Assembly: GCA_963921425.1 (NCBI GenBank)
Contig: OY992834.1
Location: forward strand, 23,759,923 to 23,823,922
Direction of reading: 5' to 3'
Length of the DNA: 64,000 nucleotides
Source: Dryas octopetala
Taxonomy: Eukaryota > Streptophyta > Magnoliopsida > Rosales > Rosaceae
Shown here: piece by piece, positions 1 through 11,040 of the stretch
Layout: every line of letters begins with the position of its first letter
How positions within the stretch are numbered: position 1 is the first letter of the stretch
Notes under the pieces: model-generated
What the model was told of the DNA's origin: nothing
What the model saw: the letters and a program-made list of their open reading frames with translations, nothing else
The model's database searches: none
Program-made: the position numbers and the translations under genes

Positions 1-1626
1 GACATTGAAGCTGCACTTGCATACTTGAGTGGGAAAGTCGACAGTGACCCCGAATTATATTGTAAGTTTAGTGTGGACGAGGAAAACAAGTTGGTAAACT
101 TGTTTTGGAGAGACTCGCAATCTCTAGTGGATTACACTTGTTTTGGAGATGTTGTGCTGTTTGATAGCACTTACAAGACAAATTACTATGAGAAGCCTCT
201 AGTGTTGTTTGTCGGTGCAAATAACCATCTATCAAGTACTATTTTTGGATGTGCGATCCTTGGGGACGAGACCAAGGAGACATACACATGGTTGTTGGAG
301 ACCTTCGTATCTTCCATGAGGGACAAGCGGCCTGAGTCAGTAATTACCGATGGAGACCTTGCTATGCGCAATGCCATAGATGCAGTTCTTCCTGGAGTTC
401 CACATCGTCTGTGTGGATGGCACATCACGAAGAATTTAGCACAAAACTTGAAAGACCCAAACTTGATTCAGGCTTTCAAGCGATGTCTGTGGGCCACCTC
501 AAGCCCCCCTGAGTTTGAAATGCGGTGGACGAGCATGGTTGAAGAATTTGGTGAATCAGAGTGGTTGAAGAATATGTATGAGATTCGTCACAAATGGGCC
601 GAAGGATATTGTAGACAGCATTTTTGGGGTAGAATGCGTAGCACGCAACGGTGTGAGGGCATGAACAGATTTGTCAAGGACTTTCTCAAGAGTGGTCCGA
701 AGTTGTTTGAAGTTATCCCAGCTATTGACAGGGGTCTGGCACGCCTGAGGAATTCACATGTGATTGAAGATTTTCAGATGAAGAATTCGAAACAGGTGCT
801 GACAACTCATCTTAATGCATTGGAGCGGCATGCAGCAAACTTGTACACCGACAAAGTGTTCAAGTTAGTAAGGGAGGAGATAAATAAGGTTGCTTCACTT
901 GTGACCGCGCAGCCTGTACAATTTGGGAAAAGTCGCATGTATGTAATTCATACATACGGTGAGGAACATGTTCAGTTCAAAGTTTTATTCCACCATATCA
1001 AAGGTATCTTAGAAATAAATTGCACTTGCAATCTCCTTAAATCACAGGGCTTCCCATGTTGCCATGTTATTAATGTCATGAAGTATGAGAATTTGAAAGA
1101 GTTTCCGGAATCTCTCATTCTTAAGAGATGGACAAAGTTAGCGAAGGAATCAGCTTCTGGTATCCCACTGCCCGACAACATTGTTCCCGACGAAGCACGA
1201 GAATTAGCGAGGTACAGTTATTTGAGTACAAGTTGCAACAAACTGTGTTTCCTGGCTTCCAGAACAGAGGAAGGTTTCAATTTGTTGAATAATGAATTAA
1301 GTAGGTTAGCACCATTGTTGGATGGGTTTGGGAAGCAAGCAGGAGATACCCACCTTCGCTTCCGTCGAAATGCTGCTCGACCAAACAACATTGTTAGAGA
1401 TCCAAACATCGTGAGGACCAAGGGAACCCAAGACACAGGAGGCAGACGGGGAGGCAATGGAGAAAATGCGGTACATGTGATGCATTTGGTCATGACAAGC
1501 TCAACTGTCCCAAGAGTAAGGGACACCGTACAGGAAATAAGAACGGAAATGGCAGTAGGAAGATTGAAAGTGACAGCGATGCGGAGTAGCAACAGGTTGA
1601 GCCGCAGATGCAAAGTTTCGTCTTGA
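1..1626 (+). CDS. FAR1/FRS-type MULE-derived transposase-like protein, 5' partial, C-terminus frameshifted
   Basis: The reading frame is open from the first base of the window, so the N-terminal FAR1 DNA-binding domain lies upstream and position 25 is not a real start. The protein is related to FAR1/FHY3/FRS factors, which descend from Mutator-like transposases. Numbered from base 25, a MULE DDE domain is visible: D47 in VLFDSTYKTN, D109 in VITDGD, and E211 in RCEGMN. A SWIM zinc finger follows, with C333-x-C335-x9-C345-x-H347 and a typical downstream ILKRWTK segment. FAR1/FRS proteins act in the nucleus as transcription factors; MULE relatives catalyse transposition. The last ~55 residues do not look like the family, and a CCHC knuckle lies in another frame (1461-1589). 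Repeats at 1795-2060 shared with 15.3 kb suggest that it belongs to a transposon family present here several times. I cannot tell a domesticated FRS gene from a MULE transposase. Confidence 0.85.
   Translation, partial: DIEAALAYLSGKVDSDPELYCKFSVDEENKLVNLFWRDSQSLVDYTCFGDVVLFDSTYKTNYYEKPLVLFVGANNHLSSTIFGCAILGDETKETYTWLLETFVSSMRDKRPESVITDGDLAMRNAIDAVLPGVPHRLCGWHITKNLAQNLKDPNLIQAFKRCLWATSSPPEFEMRWTSMVEEFGESEWLKNMYEIRHKWAEGYCRQHFWGRMRSTQRCEGMNRFVKDFLKSGPKLFEVIPAIDRGLARLRNSHVIEDFQMKNSKQVLTTHLNALERHAANLYTDKVFKLVREEINKVASLVTAQPVQFGKSRMYVIHTYGEEHVQFKVLFHHIKGILEINCTCNLLKSQGFPCCHVINVMKYENLKEFPESLILKRWTKLAKESASGIPLPDNIVPDEARELARYSYLSTSCNKLCFLASRTEEGFNLLNNELSRLAPLLDGFGKQAGDTHLRFRRNAARPNNIVRDPNIVRTKGTQDTGGRRGGNGENAVHVMHLVMTSSTVPRVRDTVQEIRTEMAVGRLKVTAMRSSNRLSRRCKVSS
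1461..1589 (+). pseudogene. Out-of-frame CCHC zinc knuckle of the FAR1/MULE-like gene
   Basis: In the third forward frame this stretch reads RKCGTCDAFGHDKLNCPKSK, a CX2CX4HX4C zinc knuckle, then a basic tail and a TAG at 1587-1589. Such knuckles end many MULE/FAR1-type proteins. The main frame is open over the same bases but gives unrelated residues. A small indel before about 1461, or an unseen splice, would explain this. Confidence 0.65.
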
Positions 1627-2198
1627 ACACTTGAAAGTCTCATAACAAAAAATTATTATGTATTGCTATTATTTATTTGTAGCAGGATGAGCCTCAGTGT
1701 CGTTTGGAACACTTTTACGTCCCATAACAAACAATTAGTATGTAGAGCTATTATTTAATTTTTAATGTGAAATTAATTTAGATTGTAACTGTTATTGAAT
1801 GTAAATGCTTGATTCTGACATTGCTTGTTTATTAAGTAAAAACTATTACAAGGACCAATTAAATTTATAGTCTTTACGAAACTAGACAAACTCACATCTC
1901 CACAATCTAGCTAAGTACATGTAGGGAATCAAATTGTAAAGGAAATGAGATAAAAGGATTCCGCCAAAATATGTTAGTAGGACACACTTACTGTCTAAAT
2001 GTATAAACATGAGTGGTTTGGGTTTTGGTGAAATTAGAAACTTAGTCGTAAATTATAGCCCACCCAATTATGATACAATGTTATGTAATGTCAATCCATT
2101 ATAGCCCGATGTGCAATTGCTTTATTAAAGTATTCTATTGACACCCCTGTTTGACAATCATAGTTGGACATGCAATCCTAAACCCTCAACCCTAATAC
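1627..2198. repeat. AT-rich 3' flank shared with 9.3 and 15.3 kb regions
   Basis: There is no gene here. Bases 1795-2060 match 15325-15580 closely, and the last part also resembles 9315-9480; all contain the phrase gagtggtttgggttttggt or a close variant. Bases 2110-2178 are an inverted, diverged copy of the 61-bp hairpin unit found five times at 5.8-15.8 kb. The shared sequence points to one transposon family repeated across the first 18 kb. Confidence 0.7.
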
Positions 2199-2900
2199 CA
2201 CTACTACAAATACCCCCCTTATATATCAGTGAATAACTGATGTCTATTCATGTTTTATGGCGATGTCTAGGTAGACGATATGTAATGTACTTTGGTCAAG
2301 ATATCGTTTTGACACTGATATCCATTTTGAGGTTAGACATCTTTTTTATTTAATTCTAATATCTAATAGGCCCTTTTGATATCAGTTTTCAAATTTTCTA
2401 GTGAATTAAAATTCTGAATATGATATTAAAGATAGGACACACATCGTTAATTACTATGGAAATGATCTAAATTCTTATTAAGACATTAGTTCTGTTATAT
2501 TTATCGATATGGTAAATCCATTAAATGTATTTTTGTATGCTTTCTACATCATATTTAATGTGATTTTGGATATGTAAACTACCTTAGATATCGTTTTATG
2601 CGCCCATAATTGATCTACATGCTATGTTACATATTGAGTTTTTTCTATTAAAAGATGTTTGAATGTATCTAAAACATCTGTATTTAATTTATAACTGATA
2701 TAAAAGACAATGTTGGACATCATGTTTTTTATATTTATTGATATGGTAATGTTACTATTATATTGGTTGTTTTTGATAAACTAATGTGCATACTATTTTA
2801 TATATGTGTGTGTAAATAAACTGATATGAAATTTGTACGATAATATCACTGTCATTATCCAATTTGTACTACAATCCTGATATAAAAGAAACTGACATTC
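2199..2900. mobile_element. CACTA-like left terminus with subterminal ACTGATAT-type repeats (right end not found)
   Basis: The sequence begins CACTACTACAAA, as CACTA termini do, and is followed by many short motifs of the type ATATCAGT/ACTGATAT in both orientations. The same motif family fills the ends of the CACTA element at 29331-35260, so the two may be related. I could not find a matching right end (TTTGTAGTAGTG) in the window, so the size and content of the element are unknown. Confidence 0.5.
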
Positions 2901-5394
2901 AAGCCTGAAATTGGTGCAATCTCAATCCATTCCATTACCATTAATTCCAACATCCAATACAAGTATTTCAAGACCTTCCGAAAAAAGATTACACATTGCA
3001 CCAAAATATAGAGCATATATCTATAATTAATTACCCCATCCCATCCTAATATCTAAATTAAGGTAGCCTCCCTTTACAAAAATCAATAATCAGCGCATGC
3101 ATTTGCACAAAAATAGGTGCATGATTCACCGCTTTTAAAGGCTGCCTTCATTTACAAAATATTAATTGGCAGCACTTGTTACCTTCCTTCACAAAAAAAT
3201 GCGAACAACTGTTATAATTCAGCTTCATTCACAAAAGAAAACCTCAACTGTTATTTCAGACATGAAACAAACTCAAAGATTTGCAATTTAACAGTCAAAC
3301 TCAAAAATGTTGCTTTTTTCTTTTATTTATTTATAATTTTTGTATGAGTGTTTTATATGTTGAGGAGGAGCAGGTGTATTCTTTATTTTCTGTCATGTTC
3401 AAACAATGGATACTACAGGCAGAAATTTGTAGCTATCCATATGTTGTGCAACTACATTCATTCATGATGCAGTAAGCCTTCAGTTGTTCTTTTGATGCTC
3501 CACCTTTTTTCTTTTGGATGTGAATGTATATTCAACGTAAAGTTGTAGCTAGAGGATTATAGCTTAGTATATTGTTTTTTTTTTTTTTTTTTGTTCTCAA
3601 TAATTTTTTGAAACTTCGCTTGACTTCAATTTTGTACAAGTTATGGAAAAAAGAAACAGGGATACTAATGGTGAAAATGAATGTTTTTTATATTTTCTCT
3701 CAAAGGTGAAACTATGGGCTGCTCTCGAGCTAGAAGGTATTTTTGAGATATTTCCATTACGAAACCTCAAGTCAGCAGTAGCTTAAGTGCATAATTTCAC
3801 TCAGTTCTTGATTTGCTGCTAATTATATTTGGCTACCCACTCATTTTTACACCGGTCTCCTTAATTAATTCATTACAAGTATGCCCACAAGTTTATGACT
3901 CTGCTCCCCATTCGCTTGACCCTTTTATTTATTTATTTATTTTTTTCCATGAAGGACTCCTGGGTTAAGCAAACCAACATTCACATTCAAAGAAGTAAAT
4001 CTGAAGGTGTTTGATCTGCAAGACAAGGTATTGTTGCAATTATGTTTCTGGATTAAGAAAATAATTTCTATGTTCTTTTATTCCACTTCAAATTTCAAAT
4101 TTAATTTATGCATATATTCAAATCTCAACCACTCTCTTTTCTTAATGATATGAAAAACGTGATTCATAAATGCAGTTTTTTATTGTATGCAATTTGATAA
4201 CAAAGTCATCTTTATTGAAGTATCCCAAATAATATTTTAGATATAACGTTTCAATACTTTAACTTGCTCGTTTAATTTTTTCAATTTTAATCACAGCCTA
4301 TTTTATGTCATCATTTTCATCTAATTACAATATTATAACATTTTACCTTTTCATCCATTACAATATTTGTCCGCGGCATCAAATATTTTTTGTTTGCCTT
4401 TTCTTTGCGTTTGCTTGCTTGCCTTCTGTTTTTCTTCCAGGGTTTCGTTTGCTTGGTCGTCTGCATTGACCTGCAAGGTCCTCGAGACTGTGAGTTTGTT
4501 TTGGGGGTGGCATTGTTATCAAATTCCCCCCACTTAATGCATGTGAATTTAAGCTTGCTAATTTTTTCCCTTTATGTTGGGAAAGATGGCAGTCTTGATT
4601 TTCGTTATGGACTTGATTTCATTTCGTTTGCAACCCTTGAAAGGTTGGTTATGTCTAAGGCTGGTCTTGAAAGTAGGCAAATGAATGAGATACTTACATA
4701 TCTCAGGCCGTCGAATATTTAGGACCCCAAAATTTTATAAATCCATTGTATATTATGTCTGCTTTTGGCAAGTTTCTACCTAAACAATAATGTTAATAAA
4801 CACATAAACATGTTGTGAAATCATTTATTTTATCTTCAGGTTTCTTAAATAGTTGATGACATGCCCAAGAATAAGATGGTTTAATGGTGAATATTGACTA
4901 TGTATAGATATAGCTACTTAGCTGGCTACAGACGTCGCTTAATTGATTTTGAAAGCTAATTCATGAGGTTTCTCAATTCAATTGTCCAACGTAAAATGGA
5001 CATGCAGTCATTTGGGCCACGACTGTGAGTCTCTTAAAAAAGAGATTAGGCTTTCTGGTTTTCTTTTTTTGTTTGGCGAGGGGTGCTGTGGAAAAGTGGT
5101 TCCACTTTTTTGCCTTCTTATATAGATTATGATTTTAGTAGGTATCGATTCATGATTAAAACACTCTGATTAATCAAACACTTTGATTAAAATATTCTGA
5201 TCATTTTGAATTAGTAGATGATACTTCTGTATTGCTCAGTAAGTTAGAGGTTCTTCCTTTGTTCTCAAAATTTGCATTTAAAAACATTTTTACAAATCAG
5301 TAAATTTGTACTACTGTGCAAAATTGCTTTTGACTGCTGATCTTTATGCTTAATCTATTAATTAGTATAAGTTACCAATTATCATAACATTTTA
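2901..5394. other. AT-rich stretch with unrecognised exon-like islands
   Basis: No gene is recognised. Short open segments next to splice-like borders occur at about 3707-3784, 3955-4029 (ending AAG|GTATTG), 4441-4490 and 4580-4722; they may be captured exons, but I cannot name the parents. A T-run of about 20 lies near 3573. Confidence 0.4.
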
Positions 5395-6135
5395 GGCTTG
5401 GTTACCACATTCTTGAACCAAGTTACCATTTTTTTGATCAAACCATCACGAAAGTTGTAACGTGTTTTGGTTGGCTGATTTGGTTACCATTTTCTTGATG
5501 TTTGGTTCAAGAAAATGGTAACTTCGATCAAGAATGTGGTAACTGACCATTTATTGAGAAAATGTAACCAATTCTTGAGAAAAAACATCAAGAAAATGGT
5601 AACTTTGGTCAACATTGGGCTTGGTTACCACATTCTTGAACCAAGTTACCATTTTAAAAACGAATGATCAAGAAAGTGGTAACGTTTTTTGCCCCACTGA
5701 TTTGGTTACCATTTTCTTGCTGGTTGGTTCAAGAAAATGGTAACTTCGATCAAGAAACTAGTAACTTACCATTTCTTGAGATTAAGTTACCAATTCTTGA
5801 AAACAAAATCAAAAAAATGGTAAGTTTGTTCAAGATGTAATTTTGTGATTGCATGTCCAAACCCGATTGCCAAACAGGAGCTTGTATATAATACTCGGAG
5901 AATGCAATTGCCTTTTCGTCTATATACAGTTGCATGCGTAGGTGGTTACCACATTCTTGATGTGAAGTTACCATTTTCTTGAATAAAAGATCAAGAAAGT
6001 GATAACTTGGGTTTTAAGCATTTGTGAAGTTACCAGTCATTGAAACAACTCTCAAGAAAGTGGTAACTCTTAGTCAAGATTTGGTAAGACTGAGAGTTAC
6101 CACTTTCTTGAGGCATGCATCAAAAAAGTGGCAAA
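5395..6135. repeat. Hairpin-dense GTTACCA / TCAAGAAAATGGTAAC array, copy A
   Basis: This is the smallest of three arrays in the window (B 9622-10920, C 15842-17496). It is built from the 16-mer TCAAGAAAATGGTAAC and its complement, so most pairs fold into hairpins with arms near 16-19 bp. Bases 5848-5908 hold the companion 61-bp ATTGCAT...ATGCAAT unit. No coding content. Confidence 0.85.
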
Positions 6136-6540
6136 ACCCAAATCACACTCTCATTTCACTCTCCATTCAAAATAAATAACGTAGCCTCACCCAGACTCTC
6201 TCTCGCCGCCCTCGCCCTCTCAGTCTCTCACTTTCTCACTGAATCCTCGCCCTCTTGGTCTCTCACTCTCTCACTGAATCCTCGCCCTCTCGCCATCCTC
6301 GATCTCGCCATCCTCTCACCAAAAACTCAGAAACCCATCCCAGAAAGATCAGACTCTCTCTCGCCGTCCTCGCCCTCTCGTTGAATCCTCGCCCTCTAGT
6401 TGGATCATCGCCCTCTCGCCACCCTTTCGCCATCCTCTCACCAAAAACGCAGAAAACTCAGAAACCCATCCTAGCACGTCCATCGCCCAGCATCCCAGAA
6501 AACTCAGACCCTCTCTCTCACTGAGTTTCGAAACCTAGAA
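6136..6540. repeat. Pyrimidine-rich leader-like segment, copy 1
   Basis: The segment begins aacccaaatcacac and runs through CTCTCTCGCCGCCCTCGCC into C/T-rich repeats. Bases 6136-6240 match 10918-11035, directly after array B, so arrays A and B are followed by the same sequence. The composition is that of a plant 5' leader. The ORFs in it are serine/proline-rich and not credible. Confidence 0.6.
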
Positions 6541-8164
6541 ACCCAGAAATAGGAGTACATGGATTCATCTACACACTAGGGGGAGGGCATAGTATATTAA
6601 TGGGGTTAAAGAGACCTGCTATCAATAGTTTTTAGACTAACCGATGGCGAAGTAGCTTCACCTGGTTCTCTACCTTCCATTTTTTTGAAGATTTTTTGTG
6701 GGACTTTCAAGGTTAGTGCGACAGTAAAAGAAACCGTCAGAACTGAGCTCCAGTTTTTTAACTCTTGGTCTTGTTTCTCTCTATGCTTTGGTTTTCTTGT
6801 TATTGACACTTTTGGAGATCTCAAAAATTTAAATGTAGTTGGTATTGTGCAAAACTACGCTATTATAATACTCTTGGTCTTCTTTCCTTGAAGGCCATTA
6901 ATCTATCAGGGGTTTCCTTGCTGGTACATCTCCATTAATTTTTTTTACTTATTATGCATTCTCATTTATCACCATGGTTGACCATTCTCTTTTCATCATT
7001 AGAATAAATTAAATGCATCTTTGCCTTTCCTAAAAACCAATGTAGCTTGTAAGTTAATATTGATGAGGCCACATCCAACAAGTTGATATAACTATGGTTC
7101 TTTCTTGTCCTTGTCTTGTTTGGAATGAGTCGAATGACATGGGTCTTGTTATGGGCAACAACTTGATCTCTTTCAACTTCTGCAGGGAAGAGAAGAGGAG
7201 AGGTCTAAGGAAAAACAAAGCTGCCAGCAATAACAATGGTAGTGGAGAGTGAGCAATGGACAACCTTCCAAGTATGGGTGGTAAGTTACTGTGGGGGAAT
7301 TAATGAGATGCTTCACTGGGAAGTAGATTGGCTTTTGAAAACTCTGCAGGGACTCATTGTAGCATGATACTTTCTTTGTAGCTAGGAATGAATCAGTTTC
7401 ATATAGCTGGACCTCTGTGCTTTGTAGAAGTCCATAAAGTTTTGTTTAGTTCCTTTTGTTATTGGTTTTTGGCCAACAATTTGTTTGTTTGTTGAGAGCA
7501 GGAAAATGAATTAATATATTATTGTTTCAGAAACTCAAATAGTCAAATTTCTTGTATAGATCCCCAGTCCGAAACTCTCACTGAATCTCTTTCTCCCTTA
7601 ATTTCCTGCTCGATCTCTTTCGCTGTTTCCTTCTCATCGATTCTCTCCTTGTAAGAGGCAATCCACACCTAATGTCATTTTAGTGGTCATCTCTTTTGCA
7701 CAACAGAGAAAAGTAGAAAGAACATGCTCAAATCAGTAGTTGTCGATGGTACTCTTCTAGTTTCTTGGTTTGTTTTCGTTCTACTGTTGTGTGCTTGAGA
7801 ATACCCATAGGTTTCAATGGAACAAAGAAACATAATCATGTTCTGCTGTGCAAATATGCGCTATGGATTCTTGTTTCCTTTCACATGCATCCCAGTAACT
7901 AACTTGCACACAAGTAAAAACTATTTTGCAATGGCCTTTTGAACTTGTTTCTAAGACACTTAACATTTAAACTTAGATGTGTTATGGGATTAATTGACTT
8001 TGAGTTTTAAGGAGACTATAGTAAGTTTCAATTTTATTAAACATCCAACTTCAATAGAAGTTGAGTTGCTAATCACATATTTTGTTTATTCTAGTTTCCA
8101 GGATATGAAAGAAGACATTTAAACCAACTCGAAAGTTTTCACAAATTCAAGTTTGAAGAAGGCA
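6541..8164. other. Stretch without recognisable gene
   Basis: AT-rich sequence with short exon-like pieces, for example 6642-6705 before a GTTAGTG donor-like site and 7186-7250. Nothing matches a family I know. It lies between leader copy 1 and the P4-ATPase fragment and may be captured gene sequence too decayed to name. Confidence 0.4.
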
Positions 8165-8772
8165 GTAAAGATGCACCCCTGGCCTTCAAATTGCTCTGAG
8201 AAGTGATGTGAAGAACCAGTGCTTTCCTTTGGCTGTTAATTGTGCCTCTGTTATATGCTGCAGGGTCTCTCCAAAACACAAGGATTTGGTAGGTCTATTA
8301 TATATAATCTTCATTTTAGAAGTTAGGCAAACAGAAGGCTTCTTCTTCTTTTATATTCTGTACTGAATTTTATCATCTTACCAACTTCTGTAATTAAGAA
8401 AAACAAGCCGATTCCATCTTTTCATTTCAAAATACGTACGAGTGTCCTGAAATCAATCTTATATTTTTGCAGATTACTCGTTTGGTTTAGAAAAAAAAAA
8501 AAAAAAAACATACAGGAAGGACAACCTTGGCAATTGGAGATGGGGCAAATGATGTTGGCATGATTCAAGAGGCTGATATTGGAGTAGGAATCAATGGCAT
8601 GGAAGGAATGCAGGTAAGCTTCAGAAATGATCTTTGACTTTAGGACTTATTTGTGGTGACATGGGTGATATGTATCTGTATAATATACCCTTGTTATTCA
8701 ATTTGAAATTTGTCGTCTTTGCAGGCTGTTGAGATTTCAAGGACAGATTACAAGCCTTCGGAATGGACATCT
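8165..8772 (+). pseudogene. P4-type phospholipid ATPase (ALA-like) gene fragment
   Basis: Two exon remnants are clear. The first (about 8186-8293) includes CASVICCRVSPKHKDL, matching the stretch before the hinge motif of flippases. The second (about 8517-8612) encodes [20 protein letters not shown], the P-type ATPase hinge motif, ends [12 protein letters not shown], and is followed by a GTAAGC donor. A third piece from 8725 begins AV, as the family does, then loses similarity and hits a stop. Intact flippases exceed 1,000 residues and move phospholipids across membranes; this carries under a tenth of one, with an A-run of 18 where the preceding intron ends. I infer a captured or decayed fragment, not a working gene. 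Confidence 0.85.
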
Positions 8773-8984
8773 TGTATCTAGAGATTTGCATTGTTGGGTT
8801 TTTTATTAAAATCTAAGTTTTGAGAGAGATGTACATGTTTTGATGGATAAACTTTGATATCCGAATACTAGTCACTTGTCATTTTGAAATGAAATGTATT
8901 AACATCTACTGTTGCTACTTATATTGAAAACAAAGCAGGATGTATTTAATGTTGTAATTTTGAAAAAATGAGTTTAAAATAGTA
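8773..8984. other. AT-rich spacer
   Basis: No feature seen; this is sequence between the P4-ATPase remnant and the repeat block at 8985. Confidence 0.4.
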
Positions 8985-9320
8985 ATTAAAATCGAATTTG
9001 TGACCAAATTCTATCACTAAATGTATCTACAATATTTTAGTGAAGGAATGGTAGGTTTTAGTAATGAAGATTTTGGTCACTATTTCATGTAACCACCAGA
9101 TCCACCTCATCATATTTTAGGGATGAATATATTTATGTTCCTCACTAAACCATCATCTATGGTGATGAAACATAGGCCTTTAGTGACCAAAATTTTGGTA
9201 TTTTTGGGATGGAATAGTTCATCAATAAATCAATTTTTTTCGTGAGGAAAGACTTTGGTCACTGAAAAGTATAGGTTTTAGTGATGAATATTTTTTGTTC
9301 CTCACTAATAGGCTTTAGTC
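8985..9320. repeat. TTTAGTGATGAA / TTCCTCACTAAA subterminal-like repeat block
   Basis: Short motifs such as GTTTTAGTGATGAA and TTCCTCACTAA recur in both orientations. Their layout parallels the TTTGGGCGACGAA / TTCCTCGCCCAAA repeats at the ends of the CACTA element at 40253-63531, with GC-rich positions replaced by A/T. This looks like the end region of a related but diverged element that has lost its terminus. Confidence 0.5.
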
Positions 9321-9621
9321 ACTTGGTTTGGGTTTCGGTCAATTTAGAAACTTAAACTTAAACCCTATATTCTATATCCTAAATCCTACTGTGTTTTTTA
9401 CAAATTGTAAATCCTATAACTTACCCAATACACTATACCTTAAGACTATAATTCATAGTTGGTAACTTGGTATATAACTATAGAAGCAATTTTGTTGAGA
9501 ATTTGGGATTGCATGTCAAAACCTGATTGTCAAACAGGAGCTATGTTTAGTAGTCTGAGAATGCAATTGCTCTTTCGTCTATACACAGTTGCAGTGTGAA
9601 ACAATTTTTGGCCCACTGATG
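9321..9621. repeat. Repeat leading into array B, with 61-bp hairpin unit
   Basis: This matches 15545-15840 (shared phrases include aaccctatatt and tatagaagcaattttgtt). It contains the 61-bp unit at 9508-9567: ATTGCAT, then an inner CCTG...CAGG stem, then ATGCAAT. The same arrangement precedes array C. Confidence 0.75.
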
Positions 9622-10935
9622 ATGTTACCATTTTCTTGATGTTTGGTTCAAGAAAATGGTAACTTGGATCAAGAAAATGATAACTTACCATTTTTTGAAA
9701 AAAAAGTTACCATTTCTTGAGAAAAAAAATCAAAAAAATGGTAACTTTGGACAAGGTTGGGCTTGGTTACCACTTTTTTTATCAAAGTTACCATTTTCTT
9801 GATTGAACAATCAAGAAAGTGGTAACGTTTTTTGCTTGGCTGATTTGGTTACCATTTTCTTGAGGATTGGATCAAGAAAATGGTAAATTGGATCAACAAA
9901 ATGGTAACTTACCATTTCTTGAGCCAATGTTAACATTTCTTGAGGGAAAAAATCAAGAAAATGGTAAGTTTGGTGAAGCTTGGGCTGGGTTACCACATTC
10001 TTGAACCAAATTACCATTTTCTTGATCGATCGATCAAGAAAGTGGTAACGTGTTTTGCTTGGCTGATTTGGTTACTATTTTCTTGATGTTTAGTTCAACA
10101 AAATGGTAACTTCGATCAAGAATGTGGTAACTTACCATTTCTTGAGAAAATGTTACCATTTCTTGAGGAAAAAAATCAAGAAATTGATAAATTTGGTCAG
10201 GATTGGCCTTGGTTGCCACATACTTGAACCAAGTTACCATTTTCTTGATCGAACGATCAAGAAAGTGGTAACGTGTTTTGCTTGACTGATTTGGTTACCA
10301 TTTTCTTCATGATTGGTTCAAGAAAATGGTAACTTTGATCAAGAATGTGGTAACTTACCATTTCTTGAGAAAAAAGATCAAGAAAATGGTAAGTTTGGTC
10401 AAGATTGGGCATGGTTACCACATTCTTGAATCAAGTTACCATTTTCTTGGTCGAACGATCAAGAAAGTGGTAACGTTGTTTACCCCACTAATTTAGTTAC
10501 CATTTTCTTGATGTTTGGTTGAAGAAAATGGTAATTTCAATTAAGAAAATGGTAACTTACCATTTCTTGAGAAAAAAATCAAGAAAATAGTAAGTTTGGT
10601 CAAGATATAATTTTGTGATTGCATGTTCCAACCTGATTGGCAAACAGGAGCTTGTATTTAATACTCCGAGAACGCAATTGCCTTTTCATCTATAGACAGT
10701 TGCATGCGTAGGTGGTTACCACATTCTTGATGTGAAGTTACCATATTCTTGAATATAAGATCAAGAAACTAGTAACTTGGGTTTTAGACAGTTTTCTGAA
10801 GTTACCACTTTTTTGATGCATCCCTCAAGAAAGTGGTAACTCTTAGTCAAGATTTGGTAAGTTACCAAATCTTGACTGAGTTACCACTTTCTTGAGGGAT
10901 GCATCAAAAAACTGGTAAAACCCAAATCACATAGA
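9622..10935. repeat. Hairpin-dense GTTACCA / TCAAGAAAATGGTAAC array, copy B
   Basis: About six units of roughly 200-225 bp. Each has paired inverted 16-mers that form hairpins, plus a conserved TTTTGCTTGGCTGATTTGG or TGCCCCACTGATTTGG linker. A second 61-bp unit with one arm mismatch lies at 10618-10678, and the array ends in a longer inverted pair around 10800-10900. ORFs of 60-70 residues on both strands are by-products of the repeat. Confidence 0.85.
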
Positions 10936-11040
10936 ATTTCCGCTCATCTCACTCTCCATTCAAAATAAATAACCTAGCCTCACCCAGACCCTCTCTCGCC
11001 GCCCTCGCCCTCTCAGTCTCTCACTCTCTCGGTAAGCTAT
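10936..11040. repeat. Pyrimidine-rich leader-like segment, copy 2
   Basis: Nearly the same as 6153-6240, including CTCTCTCGCCGCCCTCGCC. It is followed by a GGTAAGC donor-like site at 11030, as in a first exon or leader followed by an intron. Confidence 0.6.

Noticed and set aside
4390-4722. 110-residue hydrophobic ORF as a secreted or membrane protein gene
   Set aside because: The start region is T-rich noncoding-like sequence, a GTGAGT donor interrupts it near 4491, and no family matches; listed only as an exon-like island.
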